Below the pieces are notes generated by a model. That model saw only the letters and a list, made by a program, of their open reading frames with translations. It searched no databases and was not told the origin of the DNA. Both the position numbers and the translations under genes were made by a program. A stretch of 35,592 bases of DNA from assembly GCA_947630745.1 (NCBI GenBank), contig CANRIT010000013.1:1-35592 (forward strand), given 5' to 3'. This DNA comes from an uncultured Clostridia bacterium (GTDB lineage Bacteria > Bacillota > Clostridia > Christensenellales > UBA1242). The first letter of the stretch is position 1. Each line of letters begins with the position of its first letter. Positions 8,314 to 16,645 of this stretch are shown piece by piece.

Positions 8314-9231
8314 CTACAAGTCTTTTTCGTTATTATCGTCAAGTTTATTAAGTGGAATATCCAAAACTGAATATACCCCCGCGGGCATATTCTTTATTGC
8401 ATTGGTGTAGGCTAGCAAAATTTGCGCGGTAAAAGTGGGATTGTTTTCCATTTTCACACTAAATTGCAGTTGGGATTTATCATCTCCCGCAAGCACCATA
8501 CCCTTGTGGTAAAGCCGTTCACTTAGCTTTTTAACCAAATTTTTTGACGCTTGTTTTACTATTACTTGCTGGCCCTTAAAATAATTTTCCGTGTTAGCAA
8601 TTTCGTTTTCAATTTCGTCAATCGGGCGGCTGCCGTCAAGCGCAACATAGCACAACCGCTTATGCTTTAAATTGTTATCTAGTTTTACTGACGGGTTTTG
8701 TTTCGCCTTTTTAACCGCCTCGCCATCTGGTATGGTAAATTGAATTGCGTCCGCCACGCCCGAAATGTTTCTAAGCGCTTCGCTGTGCCCTTGGCTTACC
8801 CCTTTACCCCAAAAAGTCTGCGCATCTGCACCAAAAATGTCCTTTGACAGCACCCGCATCATGCTAAAAATCCCCGGGTCCCAGCCACACGAATAAATGG
8901 CGGTTTTATTGCTTGCCGCGGCAACCAAATTTAAATTTTTTTTATGCTCATCAATTTTTGCGTGCGTGTCAAATGTGTCAATAATGTTAAAATGTTTAAG
9001 CATCTGCGGGCTTTGCCAAAGCAAATCTTGTTGCGAGCCGCCGCACATAATCATCACATCAATATCATTTTCAAAGTTGGGCGCGTCGTAAAAATCGTAC
9101 ACGGGCGAGCCAAGCAAACTTTTAACCTCTCTGCGCGAAAAAATGCCCACAAGTTGATGCTTACCGCCTTGCAAAACCAATTTTTCCACCGCTTTACCCA
9201 AATTTCCGTATCCACAAATACCAATTTTCAT
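8314..9231 (-). CDS. ddh: meso-Diaminopimelate dehydrogenase
   Basis: 305 residues. N-terminal Rossmann motif GYGNLG (about 7-12), FSRR for the NADP phosphate, then IDTFDTHAKI, CGWDPGIFS and FWGKGVSQGHSEALRNISGV, which are diagnostic of Ddh. The enzyme aminates tetrahydrodipicolinate directly to meso-DAP with NADPH and ammonia (EC 1.4.1.16), bypassing the acylated intermediates. Start at ATG 9231 rather than the upstream in-frame ATG at 9270, because AAGGAGG lies 5 nt before it and MKIGICGYG matches family N-termini. It is divergent from dapA, whose product makes the precursor of its substrate, so the pair covers both ends of the short dehydrogenase route; dapB is not in the window. Confidence 0.95.
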   Translation of the reverse strand: MKIGICGYGNLGKAVEKLVLQGGKHQLVGIFSRREVKSLLGSPVYDFYDAPNFENDIDVMIMCGGSQQDLLWQSPQMLKHFNIIDTFDTHAKIDEHKKNLNLVAAASNKTAIYSCGWDPGIFSMMRVLSKDIFGADAQTFWGKGVSQGHSEALRNISGVADAIQFTIPDGEAVKKAKQNPSVKLDNNLKHKRLCYVALDGSRPIDEIENEIANTENYFKGQQVIVKQASKNLVKKLSERLYHKGMVLAGDDKSQLQFSVKMENNPTFTAQILLAYTNAIKNMPAGVYSVLDIPLNKLDDNNEKDL

Positions 9232-9299
9232 CTTTTCCTCCTTAAAATTTATATGACAATTTTTTAACATGTGCGCACAAGTTTACATAAGAAAAAAAT
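9232..9299. promoter_or_regulatory. Divergent ddh/dapA control region with a palindrome
   Basis: 68 bp hold both 5' regions. A perfect 10-bp palindrome TGTGCGCACA lies at 9270-9279, near the middle, a plausible operator for a dimeric regulator. No consensus promoter is clear for either gene and it is too short for a lysine riboswitch. Confidence 0.4.
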
Positions 9300-10193
9300 A
9301 TGAAAACCAAAATTTTTTCTGGCGTATGCACTGCGCTTATTACACCGTTTAAAAACGGTAGGGTGGACTATAACGCACTAAACAAACTTATCGACTTGCA
9401 GCTTAAAGCAAAGGTTGACGCAATTGTGGTTTTAGGCACAACTGGCGAAAGCCCGTGCATAAGCGCAAACGAACGCGAAAATATAATTAAATTTTGTCGC
9501 AAAAAAATAAGCGACTGCAAACTTATTGTAGGCACGGGCTCAAACAACACAAAAACCGCAATAAAATACACAAAACAAGCGCAAAAACTTGGTGCGGACG
9601 CCGCGCTTGTTGTAACCCCATACTACAACAAATGCACACAAAACGGGCTGATTGAACATTATTCCGCCATCGCCAAAAACACCAGCCTTCCAATAATTTT
9701 GTACAATGTTCCAACGCGCACTGGGGTGAATATTCTGCCCGAAACCGCCAAAAAATTATCCCAAATTGAAAATGTGGTGGCAATTAAAGAAGCCAACCCC
9801 GACCTTGAACATGTAAACAAAATGTTTTTGTCCGTGCTCGATAAACTATACATTTATTGCGGCAACGACAACTTAAATTGCTATTTCTATTCGCTTGGCG
9901 CAAGCGGGGCAATAAGCGTAACTTCAAACATCTTTCCAGACCTTGTTAAACAACAATACAACTGCTTTTTAGCGGGAGATGATGGCTACAAACAAATCGA
10001 CCAGCAACTAAAAAATTTAAACGACCTTATGTTTAAAGAAACAAACCCCATAGGGGTAAAATTTTGTGCAAACTATTTAGGCCTATGTCAAAACGAATTA
10101 AGGCTGCCGCTAACACCACTTAATCAAAAATATCACGCACCAATAATTGCTGAACTAAAAAAACTTGCCGCCCACAATCCACTCCAAAAATAA
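9300..10193 (+). CDS. dapA: 4-Hydroxy-tetrahydrodipicolinate synthase
   Basis: 297 residues, standard length. A TIM-barrel lyase with GTTGES (46-51), YYN (108-110), Tyr135 in LYNVPTRTG, Arg140, and the Schiff-base Lys163 in VVAIKEAN. It condenses pyruvate with aspartate semialdehyde, the first step committed to DAP and lysine. The ATG has no proper Shine-Dalgarno (AAGAAAAAAAT), so translation may be weak or start from a very short leader. Divergent from ddh. Past its stop comes the terminator of the minus-strand dlt operon, whose T tract points the other way, so dapA has no terminator of its own. Confidence 0.95.
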   Translation: MKTKIFSGVCTALITPFKNGRVDYNALNKLIDLQLKAKVDAIVVLGTTGESPCISANERENIIKFCRKKISDCKLIVGTGSNNTKTAIKYTKQAQKLGADAALVVTPYYNKCTQNGLIEHYSAIAKNTSLPIILYNVPTRTGVNILPETAKKLSQIENVVAIKEANPDLEHVNKMFLSVLDKLYIYCGNDNLNCYFYSLGASGAISVTSNIFPDLVKQQYNCFLAGDDGYKQIDQQLKNLNDLMFKETNPIGVKFCANYLGLCQNELRLPLTPLNQKYHAPIIAELKKLAAHNPLQK

Positions 10194-10224
10194 AAAAAGC
10201 ACAATCAGTTTTTAATTATGCTTT
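10192..10224 (-). terminator. Intrinsic terminator of the dlt-like operon
   Basis: Minus strand: AAAGCATAAT (10224-10215), 9-nt loop, ATTGTGCTTT (10205-10196) with one U-G pair, then TTTTATTTTTG. The sfp-type stop codon lies in the loop side. On the plus strand the wobble becomes a mismatch and no T tract follows. Confidence 0.75.
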
Positions 10225-10741
10225 CACAAATTATGTAAGATTTAAATTTAAAAAATCTTGTGCTGAAATTTTGATTAATTTCGCTTGCAATGTTTGTCAT
10301 GTTTAAATCGCAACACTTAATTTGTGCTTCTCGCTTGCAAAAAAGTGAAGTGAAAACAAGGTCGGGATTTAAAGAATTTTCAATCGCCTTAATTTGATTT
10401 TTAAACAAGTATTTTGCCATGTTTGGCGAGTAAGGTTTTATTCTTTCAATATCCACTCCAACGGGCGAAGAGGCGATTGCAATGCAAAGCACATCATCAG
10501 TGTGGCTTATAGAAAAGTGGTATCCTTTAAGCATTGGTTTGCCGTTTGAAGAATAACTAAAATCAGGAAAATTTTTAAATTTAAGCAGTTTTTTAAGCAA
10601 AAAATACTCCAAAATTGCAATTTTTTTATCAATTCCGCATTTTTTGTCCGCATTTTGCTTTCTGCTTAGCGGCAAAAAATTGTACAACTTGTTGTATTGC
10701 TTTTCAGTTAATTTATCAAAATTACAAAAACAATATATCAT
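10205..10741 (-). CDS. Sfp-type 4'-phosphopantetheinyl transferase
   Basis: 178 residues, slightly short for the family (about 200-230). Motifs in order: NGKPML then FSISHT (66-81), GVDIE (95-99, Mg binding) and KREAQIK (136-142, the KE-x-x-x-K helix in the variant form KREA). It moves 4'-phosphopantetheine from CoA to a carrier-protein serine. The ATG overlaps the DltD-like stop by 4 nt (ATGA), making it the last gene of the operon, so its expected target is the DltC-like carrier (Ser32). Canonical dlt operons normally rely on a housekeeping transferase. A separate AcpS gene is present at 34882-35226, so this one is probably dedicated. Confidence 0.85.
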   Translation of the reverse strand: MIYCFCNFDKLTEKQYNKLYNFLPLSRKQNADKKCGIDKKIAILEYFLLKKLLKFKNFPDFSYSSNGKPMLKGYHFSISHTDDVLCIAIASSPVGVDIERIKPYSPNMAKYLFKNQIKAIENSLNPDLVFTSLFCKREAQIKCCDLNMTNIASEINQNFSTRFFKFKSYIICESIIKN

Positions 10742-11700
10742 AAACTTTCAATCTGCTTGTTATAAGACAAAAGCGAATTGTCCCACGACTTATATTTTTC
10801 ACTTCCTCTATGGTCTGTTAGTTCAAAATTTTGGTTTAAATAATCCGCATAGAATTTTGATGCAATAATCGCCGCTTTTGCGCTTAGGTGATTGCCATTA
10901 TCTTTAAATGAAGTTGAATAATCAAGTTCAAAGTTGGTTGCGGGCAAATTTAAATCAACAAACGGCAATTCATATTTTATTGCAAGCTCACCAATTGCAT
11001 TGCTTTTTGCGTTGTTCCAAGAAACTGGGCTAGGCAAGCACGACAATAAAATTTTGCTGTTATGCTTTTTGCACATCTTAACAATGTTGTCAAAATTTTT
11101 CAAAACCGACTTTTCAATATGGGCAGGGGAGGCATCGGTATTTTGCATGTAATTTTGAGGTAGGGTATAGGGGTATATCTTAGTTTCTGGCGTCCAACCT
11201 TTTAGCGCATCGTTTTTTGCCTTAGGGAAGGTTACAAAATCTTTAAAAGTCAACTCTTTCCACCTTGCATGTAAATACACTGGGGCAGCTAGCGGCATAA
11301 ATTTTTGTATGTTTGTGCCGTGCCATTTTTCATTTTTAAAAAAGAAACAATCCACATCAATCATAACAACTTTTGGTGTTTGACGCTTAAAAATGTCTTT
11401 TAAATCGTCTTCAATTATGGTAGCTGACTGGTTTCCGCCGCCGCGCGCGTACGCGGTTATTCCATAACTTTTATATAATTCCATTGGCGAAAATCCGCAT
11501 TGCACATCCGAATTCCCACACATAACAACATCAATTGTATTTTTACTCTCGGTGTTAAAACCCGCAAAGTTGTAATATTTTGGTCCGCCCAAATCGTTTA
11601 TATCTTTTGGCAAAAACACCATAACCAAATAGGCGTACAGCAAAAGCAAACTAACAACAAAACATAGCGATATTAAAATTCTTTTAACCACAATATTCAT
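10738..11700 (-). CDS. dltD: DltD-like SGNH-fold protein of the dlt-like operon
   Basis: 320 residues from ATG 11700, with one N-terminal membrane helix (about 7-30) and an extracytoplasmic domain. VVMCGNSDVQCGFSP (58-72) fits the SGNH block I with Ser64 (GNSD in place of GDSH), and KDNGNHLSAKAA near the end provides the Asp/His block. DltD works with the MBOAT protein to hand D-alanine to teichoic acids on the outer face. It also resembles the SGNH partners of other MBOAT acyltransferases, so the acceptor may not be teichoic acid. I chose ATG 11700 over 11808 because AAAAGGA precedes it and the longer form would overlap dltB by about 100 bp. It is 11 bp after the MBOAT stop and overlaps the next gene by 4 nt. 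Confidence 0.75.
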   Translation of the reverse strand: MNIVVKRILISLCFVVSLLLLYAYLVMVFLPKDINDLGGPKYYNFAGFNTESKNTIDVVMCGNSDVQCGFSPMELYKSYGITAYARGGGNQSATIIEDDLKDIFKRQTPKVVMIDVDCFFFKNEKWHGTNIQKFMPLAAPVYLHARWKELTFKDFVTFPKAKNDALKGWTPETKIYPYTLPQNYMQNTDASPAHIEKSVLKNFDNIVKMCKKHNSKILLSCLPSPVSWNNAKSNAIGELAIKYELPFVDLNLPATNFELDYSTSFKDNGNHLSAKAAIIASKFYADYLNQNFELTDHRGSEKYKSWDNSLLSYNKQIESL

Positions 11701-11711
11701 AACATATCCTT

Positions 11712-13289
11712 TTAAAACGCCCCGTAAATTGGGTCGGCTGGCACATACCCATTGCCGTATGCACCAAACACCAAAATTGCCACAACAAACAGCAAAATAA
11801 TTGCGCATTTAATTGCAATATGCCGCTTAACAAACCATGCCTTAACATCAATTTTCTTTTCCAAAATAATGTCGGACACAACAAGCGAAGCAATCCCAAC
11901 AAAGCACATAACAAAGTCTTGCACATCAATCACGCCCATTCCAACAAGGTTGATGCTGCCTGATTTGAAAATCTGTGCAATCATTCCGCCCGCAACCGCC
12001 AAATTTGTTGCCCTAAAAATAAGCAAACCAAAGTTTACCAAAACAAATGTGCGCACAATGCGCAAAATTTTAAGTGCAAGGTTGTTTTTGTTAATTTTTG
12101 CCTTACTGTAAATTAAATTTGCAAGCGGCTCAACACACATGCCCAGCATCATAAGAACATAATAGTACATTCCGTAAACGATGTATTTATTTAAATACAT
12201 GCCCGAGCCATGCCAAATTCCATTCAAAAACCAAACGGCGAACAGCGCAATTGCGGATGGAATAAACACTTGAAAGAATGTGTTTACCTTACCGGACAAC
12301 TTTTTGTTAAGTTTTGTAAGCGGCTTGCTCATAGACACAGAGTAGAACACATAGTCTTTAAACCACTCGCCAAGCGAAATGTGCCAACGCCGCCAAAATT
12401 CGCTAACCGACTCAGAAAAGAATGGTTGATTAAAGTTTTTGCTAAGGTTTATGCCAAAAAGTTTGCTTATGCCTTGCGCAATGTCAATAAGCCCAGAAAA
12501 CTCCGCGTAAAGTTGAAAGGTGAAAAACAGCATGGCAAGCAAAATTATCGGTCCGCCAAATTTTGCATAGTCGCCAAACACCGCGCCAACAATAATTCCA
12601 AGCCGGTCGGCAACCACCATCTTTTTAAATCCGCCCCACAAAATTTTTAACAACCCTTCAAAAAAGTTGTTGCTGTCGTATCCCGTTCCCGCTTGAAGTT
12701 GTGGTGAAAGCTGGTCAAAGCGGGCAAAAGGTCCTTCGTACAAATGAGGAAAATAGCTTATAAACAGCGCAACTTCCCAAAAGTTTCCCGCCCTATATTT
12801 GCCGCGATTTACATCCACCAAATATCCAATTGCGGTAAGGGTGTAGTAGGAGATGCCAAGCGGCAACATTAGGTGCAAAACGGGCGCGCTGCCAACATGG
12901 ATTAGCGACAAAAATCCTTCAAACAGATTGTTAAAAAATTTAAGGTATTTTAAAAACACCAAAACAAACACATTTATTGCCACCACGCCAAACACAAGCC
13001 AAGATTTTTTTCTATTAAAGCGCGCTTTAAGTTTTTTGCGCTGCTCTTTATCCAGCCCCTCTTTTAAGCGGGCGTATTTATCGTTATAATGATTTATTGC
13101 CTTGCCGCCCAAATAGATTGTAACAATGGTAAGCAACAAAAATATGGTTAAAAATTTGCTGTATAAAACAAAAAACGCAATGCTAAAAAACAGCAAGCAA
13201 AAAGGCCTTGCCTTTTTTGGTAAAGCCAAGTAGATTAAATAAACCACGCTGCCAAACAGCAAAAAAAGTAAGTCAATACTAAAATTCAC
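11712..13289 (-). CDS. dltB: DltB-like MBOAT O-acyltransferase
   Basis: 525 residues with about 11-13 membrane helices. EFWRRWHISLGEWFKDYVFYS (297-317) and WFLNGIWHGSG (353-363), with catalytic His360 and conserved His303, identify the MBOAT family. DltB-type members form a channel that passes the acyl group from the DltC carrier to an outside acceptor. It is longer than classical DltB (about 400 residues), with a basic insertion about 66-95 and extra C-terminal helices, which makes it nearer in size to AlgI-type MBOATs. The start is GTG, in the overlap TAGTG with the dltC stop (1 nt shared), so translation is coupled. Confidence 0.85.
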   Translation of the reverse strand: MNFSIDLLFLLFGSVVYLIYLALPKKARPFCLLFFSIAFFVLYSKFLTIFLLLTIVTIYLGGKAINHYNDKYARLKEGLDKEQRKKLKARFNRKKSWLVFGVVAINVFVLVFLKYLKFFNNLFEGFLSLIHVGSAPVLHLMLPLGISYYTLTAIGYLVDVNRGKYRAGNFWEVALFISYFPHLYEGPFARFDQLSPQLQAGTGYDSNNFFEGLLKILWGGFKKMVVADRLGIIVGAVFGDYAKFGGPIILLAMLFFTFQLYAEFSGLIDIAQGISKLFGINLSKNFNQPFFSESVSEFWRRWHISLGEWFKDYVFYSVSMSKPLTKLNKKLSGKVNTFFQVFIPSAIALFAVWFLNGIWHGSGMYLNKYIVYGMYYYVLMMLGMCVEPLANLIYSKAKINKNNLALKILRIVRTFVLVNFGLLIFRATNLAVAGGMIAQIFKSGSINLVGMGVIDVQDFVMCFVGIASLVVSDIILEKKIDVKAWFVKRHIAIKCAIILLFVVAILVFGAYGNGYVPADPIYGAF

Positions 13290-13522
13290 TAGTCGTCCTC
13301 TTCAATCTTTTCAACCAGCGCGGCAATCGCGTCCGCCGATTTAAAATTCTCTGGCAAAATGTATAGTGGGGTGATTTCAATGTCAAACTCGTTGTTAAGC
13401 TCAACCACCAATCTAACAATGTCAAACGAGGTTAAAATGCCGCTTTCCACCAAGTTTTGTTGGGTGTTAAAGTCAACATTTGGTTTGATTTTGCTTAAAA
13501 TTTCAATAATCTTTTCTTTCAT
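13289..13522 (-). CDS. dltC: D-alanyl carrier protein-like acyl carrier
   Basis: 77 residues, acidic and helical as expected. The attachment site is Ser32 in VESGILTSFDIVRLV; the usual Asp-Ser is Thr-Ser here, as in some DltC/ACP-like carriers. The 4'-phosphopantetheine arm would be added by the Sfp-type enzyme at the end of the operon and loaded by the DltA-like ligase upstream. AAGGAG lies before the ATG; the gap to dltA is 9 bp and the stop overlaps the dltB GTG. Loading with D-Ala rather than another amino or fatty acid is inferred from operon order. Confidence 0.85.
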   Translation of the reverse strand: MKEKIIEILSKIKPNVDFNTQQNLVESGILTSFDIVRLVVELNNEFDIEITPLYILPENFKSADAIAALVEKIEEDD

Positions 13523-13531
13523 AATTTCTCC

Positions 13532-14644
13532 TTAATTTAAATGCGATTTGTAATCAGCAAGCAGTTGTTTTCTGTCAACCTTGCCGTTTTGATTGTATGG
13601 CATGGCAGATAGTTTAATTATAATCTCGGGCAACATGTAGTTTGGTATCCTGCTAGATAGTGCATCAAACAACTCCTCTTTTTTAATTTTGCCAGTGTAT
13701 ACAACAACAATTTTATCTTCTTCCTTATCAAAAACTGCCGCAACTGTATCCACATTTTCAACCGCCATGGCAACGCGCTCAATTTCGCCCAATTCAATGC
13801 GATAACCCTTGTGCTTAATTTGAAAGTCGGTTCGCCCAAGATAGATGTACTCGCCAAATTCGTTAAGCATAACAAGGTCGCCCGTTTTGTACACAATCTC
13901 AGGATAATTTTTGTTAAGCGGATTTTGAATAAACGCATTTTTTGTTGCTTGCGGGTTGTTGTAATATCCATATGCCACAAACGGGCTTCTAACATAAAGT
14001 TCGCCCGCAACATTAGGTGCGGTAACCAAATTTAAATTTTCATCCAAAATAAAGGTGTCCGCATTGTCGCAATGCTTGCCAATTGGCAGACTTTCGTCAT
14101 CCCTAAAAGGTCGGTCAATAACATAGTAGGTGCAAATATCTGTGGTTTCAGTTGGTCCAAACAGATTTGCGTACATAACATCTGGCAAATTCTTGCGCCA
14201 ATAATTAAGCTGCTTGTTTGGCATAATTTCACCCACAAACAACACCTTTTTTAGATATTGCGGCTTTTCGTAGTCAAACAATTTTAAATTTGCCACAATT
14301 ATAAGCGCGCTTGGCACCCAATAGATGGTGTTAACCTTGCGTTCGTTTAAAAAGCGCACAAGCTGAATAGGAAAGGCGAAATACGACTTTGGAATTATGT
14401 TAAACGATGCGCCGTACATAAGGCTTGAATATAGGTCGGATACGGACGCGGAGAAATAAAACGGCGTTTGGCTGCCAAAAATTGTGTTGTGGTCAATATT
14501 AAATGTGGTTGCGTACCAATCAACATAACTAAGCAAGTTTGCGTGCGTAATTACCGTACCTTTTGGCACACCCGTGCTGCCCGATGTAAACAAAATGTAA
14601 ACCAAATCGTTGGCAGTGGTGCGGTTGCGTATTGCTTGCAACAA
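13532..14644 (-). CDS. dltA: DltA-like adenylating ligase, C-terminal part after a frameshift
   Basis: 370 residues as an open frame beginning at a TTG without a ribosome site; the true frame continues upstream without a stop to about 14690. It contains the A3 motif LFTSGSTGVPKG, FGPTETT, ELYVRSP, YKTGDLV (A7), GRTDFQIKHKGYRIELGEIE (A8) and NGKVDRKQL (A10, with the catalytic Lys), so everything needed for adenylation and transfer is present apart from the N-terminal 130 residues, which lie in the frame of the 14664-15041 fragment. The enzyme activates D-Ala (or a similar acid) with ATP and loads it on DltC. Together the pieces make about 500 residues, the normal DltA length. Confidence 0.85.
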   Translation of the reverse strand: MLQAIRNRTTANDLVYILFTSGSTGVPKGTVITHANLLSYVDWYATTFNIDHNTIFGSQTPFYFSASVSDLYSSLMYGASFNIIPKSYFAFPIQLVRFLNERKVNTIYWVPSALIIVANLKLFDYEKPQYLKKVLFVGEIMPNKQLNYWRKNLPDVMYANLFGPTETTDICTYYVIDRPFRDDESLPIGKHCDNADTFILDENLNLVTAPNVAGELYVRSPFVAYGYYNNPQATKNAFIQNPLNKNYPEIVYKTGDLVMLNEFGEYIYLGRTDFQIKHKGYRIELGEIERVAMAVENVDTVAAVFDKEEDKIVVVYTGKIKKEELFDALSSRIPNYMLPEIIIKLSAMPYNQNGKVDRKQLLADYKSHLN

Positions 14645-14663
14645 ATTTAGGTCAATTTCGCCT

Positions 14664-15041
14664 TTAAAAGAAGAAAGGATGCTCTTTTTTTGCGCCTAGC
14701 GAGTTTGCAATGTTAAGCATGTTTTCTTCACACACAACAAGCGCAGGGCTGACCACATCGCAAATTTTTTTAAGCCGTTCAATCGGACTTGCTCCGTCAA
14801 GCAAAACATAGTGATTTCCGCTGTACACCACGGCAAACATGCCAACCAGTGTTTCTATATCTCGATTGTCAATAACTGCAATTGGTCGATTAAAAAGGTT
14901 GTGTTTTGCAATTTCGGTTGCCAACATCAAACATCTATTTTTAAATTCCAAAAAGGAAATTTGCTTATCAACTTCCAAAAACAGTGGTTTGTTTGGAAAT
15001 TTTTGCACCATTTCTTCAAACTTTTCCAAAATATTTTTCAT
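14664..15041 (-). CDS. dltA: DltA-like adenylating ligase, N-terminal fragment
   Basis: 125 residues. MKNILEKFEEMVQKFPNK, then FLEFKNRCLMLA and YSGNHYVLLDGASPIERLKKI, match the N-terminus of DltA and related adenylating enzymes, up to the segment that normally runs into the substrate loop. After NSLGAKK the frame diverges (EHPFFF, stop). Removing one A from the A7 run at 14685-14691 restores GAKKSILSSFKGEIDLN and joins directly to the C-terminal fragment. The ATG follows TAGGGATTACAT, a weak ribosome site, and is preceded by a strong promoter. It is the first gene of the operon; as it stands the main product would be truncated unless slippage occurs. Confidence 0.85.
   Translation of the reverse strand: MKNILEKFEEMVQKFPNKPLFLEVDKQISFLEFKNRCLMLATEIAKHNLFNRPIAVIDNRDIETLVGMFAVVYSGNHYVLLDGASPIERLKKICDVVSPALVVCEENMLNIANSLGAKKEHPFFF
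14685..14691 (-). other. A7 frameshift site in the dltA-like gene
   Basis: Seven T on the plus strand (A7 on the coding strand, GCAAAAAAAGAGC). With 6 or 9 A the two halves form one ligase reading frame; with 7 they do not. It may be a sequencing/assembly error, a true mutation, a phase switch, or a slippage site. Confidence 0.85.
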
Positions 15042-15069
15042 ATGTAATCCCTAGTTATAGTATAAACTA

Positions 15070-15098
15070 ATTATATAAAATATTATTACTTTTTTCAA
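15070..15098 (-). promoter_or_regulatory. Sigma-A promoter of the dlt-like operon
   Basis: Minus strand: TTGAAA (15098-15093), 17 nt, TATAAT (15075-15070); leader of about 20 nt to the ATG at 15041. Confidence 0.75.
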
Positions 15099-15219
15099 CT
15101 AAAAACTGCAATTTTCAACAAATTTATACAAAATTTTATGGCGTAACAAAAATAATTTAATACATAAAATCAAAAACCTTTTTGTTTAATGGTTCATATT
15201 ATGTTTTAAGGAGTTTTTT

Positions 15220-16482
15220 ATGCAAAAAAAATGTTGCTGCAAACCGCCAAAAAATTACATAAACAAATTTAATTACAAATGCTGCGGGGCGTTTATCCCC
15301 GGACCTACTGGGCCAACTGGTGCGCAAGGGCAAGCGGGGGTGGCGGACAGCATTGTTGTGGGCGAAGTTAGGCAGGCGGGCGAAGGCGAAAGCTGTGCAA
15401 TAATTGACCGCACGGGTGGACCAAATCACATTTTGGATTTTGTTTTGCCGCAAGGGGAAAAGGGTGAGAAAGGCGACAAGGGAGACAAGGGCGATAAGGG
15501 TGAAAAAGGTGATTCTTTTGGGCCGACCGGACCAAAAGGCGACATTGGACCAACCGGGCCAACTGGACCGCAAGGCGAAAACGGGCATGACGGCTTGGCG
15601 GACGAGATTGTTATTGTTGGCGTGGACATGATTGATAACGGCGCCCCTGCAACTGTGGTGGACAATTTTGCTAACAACACCCACTATCTGCAGTTTAGCA
15701 TTCCGCGCGGCGCAACTGGCTTGCAAGGCGAACGCGGCGAAAAGGGCGAACGAGGTGAGCAAGGTCCAGCTGGACCAAAAGGTGAGCGCGGGCTTACTGG
15801 TTTGGACGGTGAAAAGGGTGAAAAAGGTGAGAAAGGCGAAAAGGGTGAGCGTGGTGAAAAAGGTGAAAAGGGTGAGCGCGGAGATACTGGTTTAACCGGA
15901 CCGCAAGGTTTAATGGGCTTGCAAGGACCAGCCGGACCAGCGGGCGAGCGCGGACCACAAGGACCAACCGGACCATCGCTTATCCGCACGGCATATATCG
16001 TGTCATATAACGACAATCCAAATACCTTCCCCGCCGGGGGTATGCAGATTGAATCAAACGGGCGCGTTCCACTTATACGCATAGAAACAAATTTGGGCAA
16101 TTCAGTTAAAATTGATAGCGCGGAAAACACAATTCAATTTACCCATACGGGGGTATATTATACCAGCTTTGTTGTCAACGCATATCCGCAAGATTCCGCC
16201 GCGGGAACAAGCACGCAAGAGTTTGTTGCCATAGGTTTGCGCGAAGTTAATACAGATAACATTTTAGCAGCCGCAAACAATTGGTCGCAATATCAATACG
16301 CCACAAACATGACCGGGCAGGGGGTATTTGTGGTAAGCGATTTAAATGCTAAATACGAGCTTGTAAACTTAGGCAAAAATCCCGTGTTTTTAAATGCGTG
16401 CAACATTCAGCGCACCGTTTCAAACAGCTATTTTACCAGTGTGCTTGCAACAATTGTGTTTATGCGTTTGGATGGTCCATAG
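15220..16482 (+). CDS. BclA-like collagen-repeat surface protein
   Basis: 420 residues without a signal peptide. A Cys-rich N-terminus (MQKKCCCKPP, then CC at 21-22) is followed by three Gly-X-Y blocks (about 28-40, 78-124 and 164-257), rich in GEKGEKGDKG and GPTGPTG triplets. Between them are two related 35-40-residue spacers (ADSIVVGEV...LDFVLPQG and ADEIVIVGV...LQFSIPRG), a module common in collagen-like phage tail and exosporium proteins. The C-terminal 160 residues form a beta-rich, C1q/BclA-like trimerisation domain. By analogy with BclA it could form trimeric filaments on a spore or cell surface, anchored by the Cys-rich tip. AAGGAG lies 6 nt before the ATG. No sigma-A promoter is obvious; CATATTATG at 15196-15204 is vaguely like a sigma-K -10, which is weak evidence. 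Confidence 0.85.
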   Translation: MQKKCCCKPPKNYINKFNYKCCGAFIPGPTGPTGAQGQAGVADSIVVGEVRQAGEGESCAIIDRTGGPNHILDFVLPQGEKGEKGDKGDKGDKGEKGDSFGPTGPKGDIGPTGPTGPQGENGHDGLADEIVIVGVDMIDNGAPATVVDNFANNTHYLQFSIPRGATGLQGERGEKGERGEQGPAGPKGERGLTGLDGEKGEKGEKGEKGERGEKGEKGERGDTGLTGPQGLMGLQGPAGPAGERGPQGPTGPSLIRTAYIVSYNDNPNTFPAGGMQIESNGRVPLIRIETNLGNSVKIDSAENTIQFTHTGVYYTSFVVNAYPQDSAAGTSTQEFVAIGLREVNTDNILAAANNWSQYQYATNMTGQGVFVVSDLNAKYELVNLGKNPVFLNACNIQRTVSNSYFTSVLATIVFMRLDGP

Positions 16483-16483
16483 C

Positions 16484-16511
16484 CTAAAAACTTGTGTTTT
16501 TAGTCGTTTTT
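16484..16511 (+). terminator. Intrinsic terminator of the BclA-like gene
   Basis: CTAAAAAC (16484-16491), loop TTGT, GTTTTTAG (16496-16503), then TCGTTTTTT. The stem is 8 bp; the T tract is interrupted. Confidence 0.6.
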
Positions 16512-16645
16512 TATCGATTTTTTAAAAAATTTACCAAAATCCTATAAAAATTTTGTTTATTTTGATAATATATTTAAGTTTGAATTTGCTTATAAATTTT
16601 TGTGCGGATTGTAGTTTCAAAAATAAACATAATTAAACATTTTAT

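Noticed and set aside
9232..9299. Lysine riboswitch for dapA or ddh
   Set aside because: 68 bp shared between two divergent genes is far too short.
15426..16130. Pro/Ser-rich open frames antisense to the BclA-like gene
   Set aside because: They are mirror images of Gly-X-Y codons (GGN read backwards as NCC) with no ribosome site.
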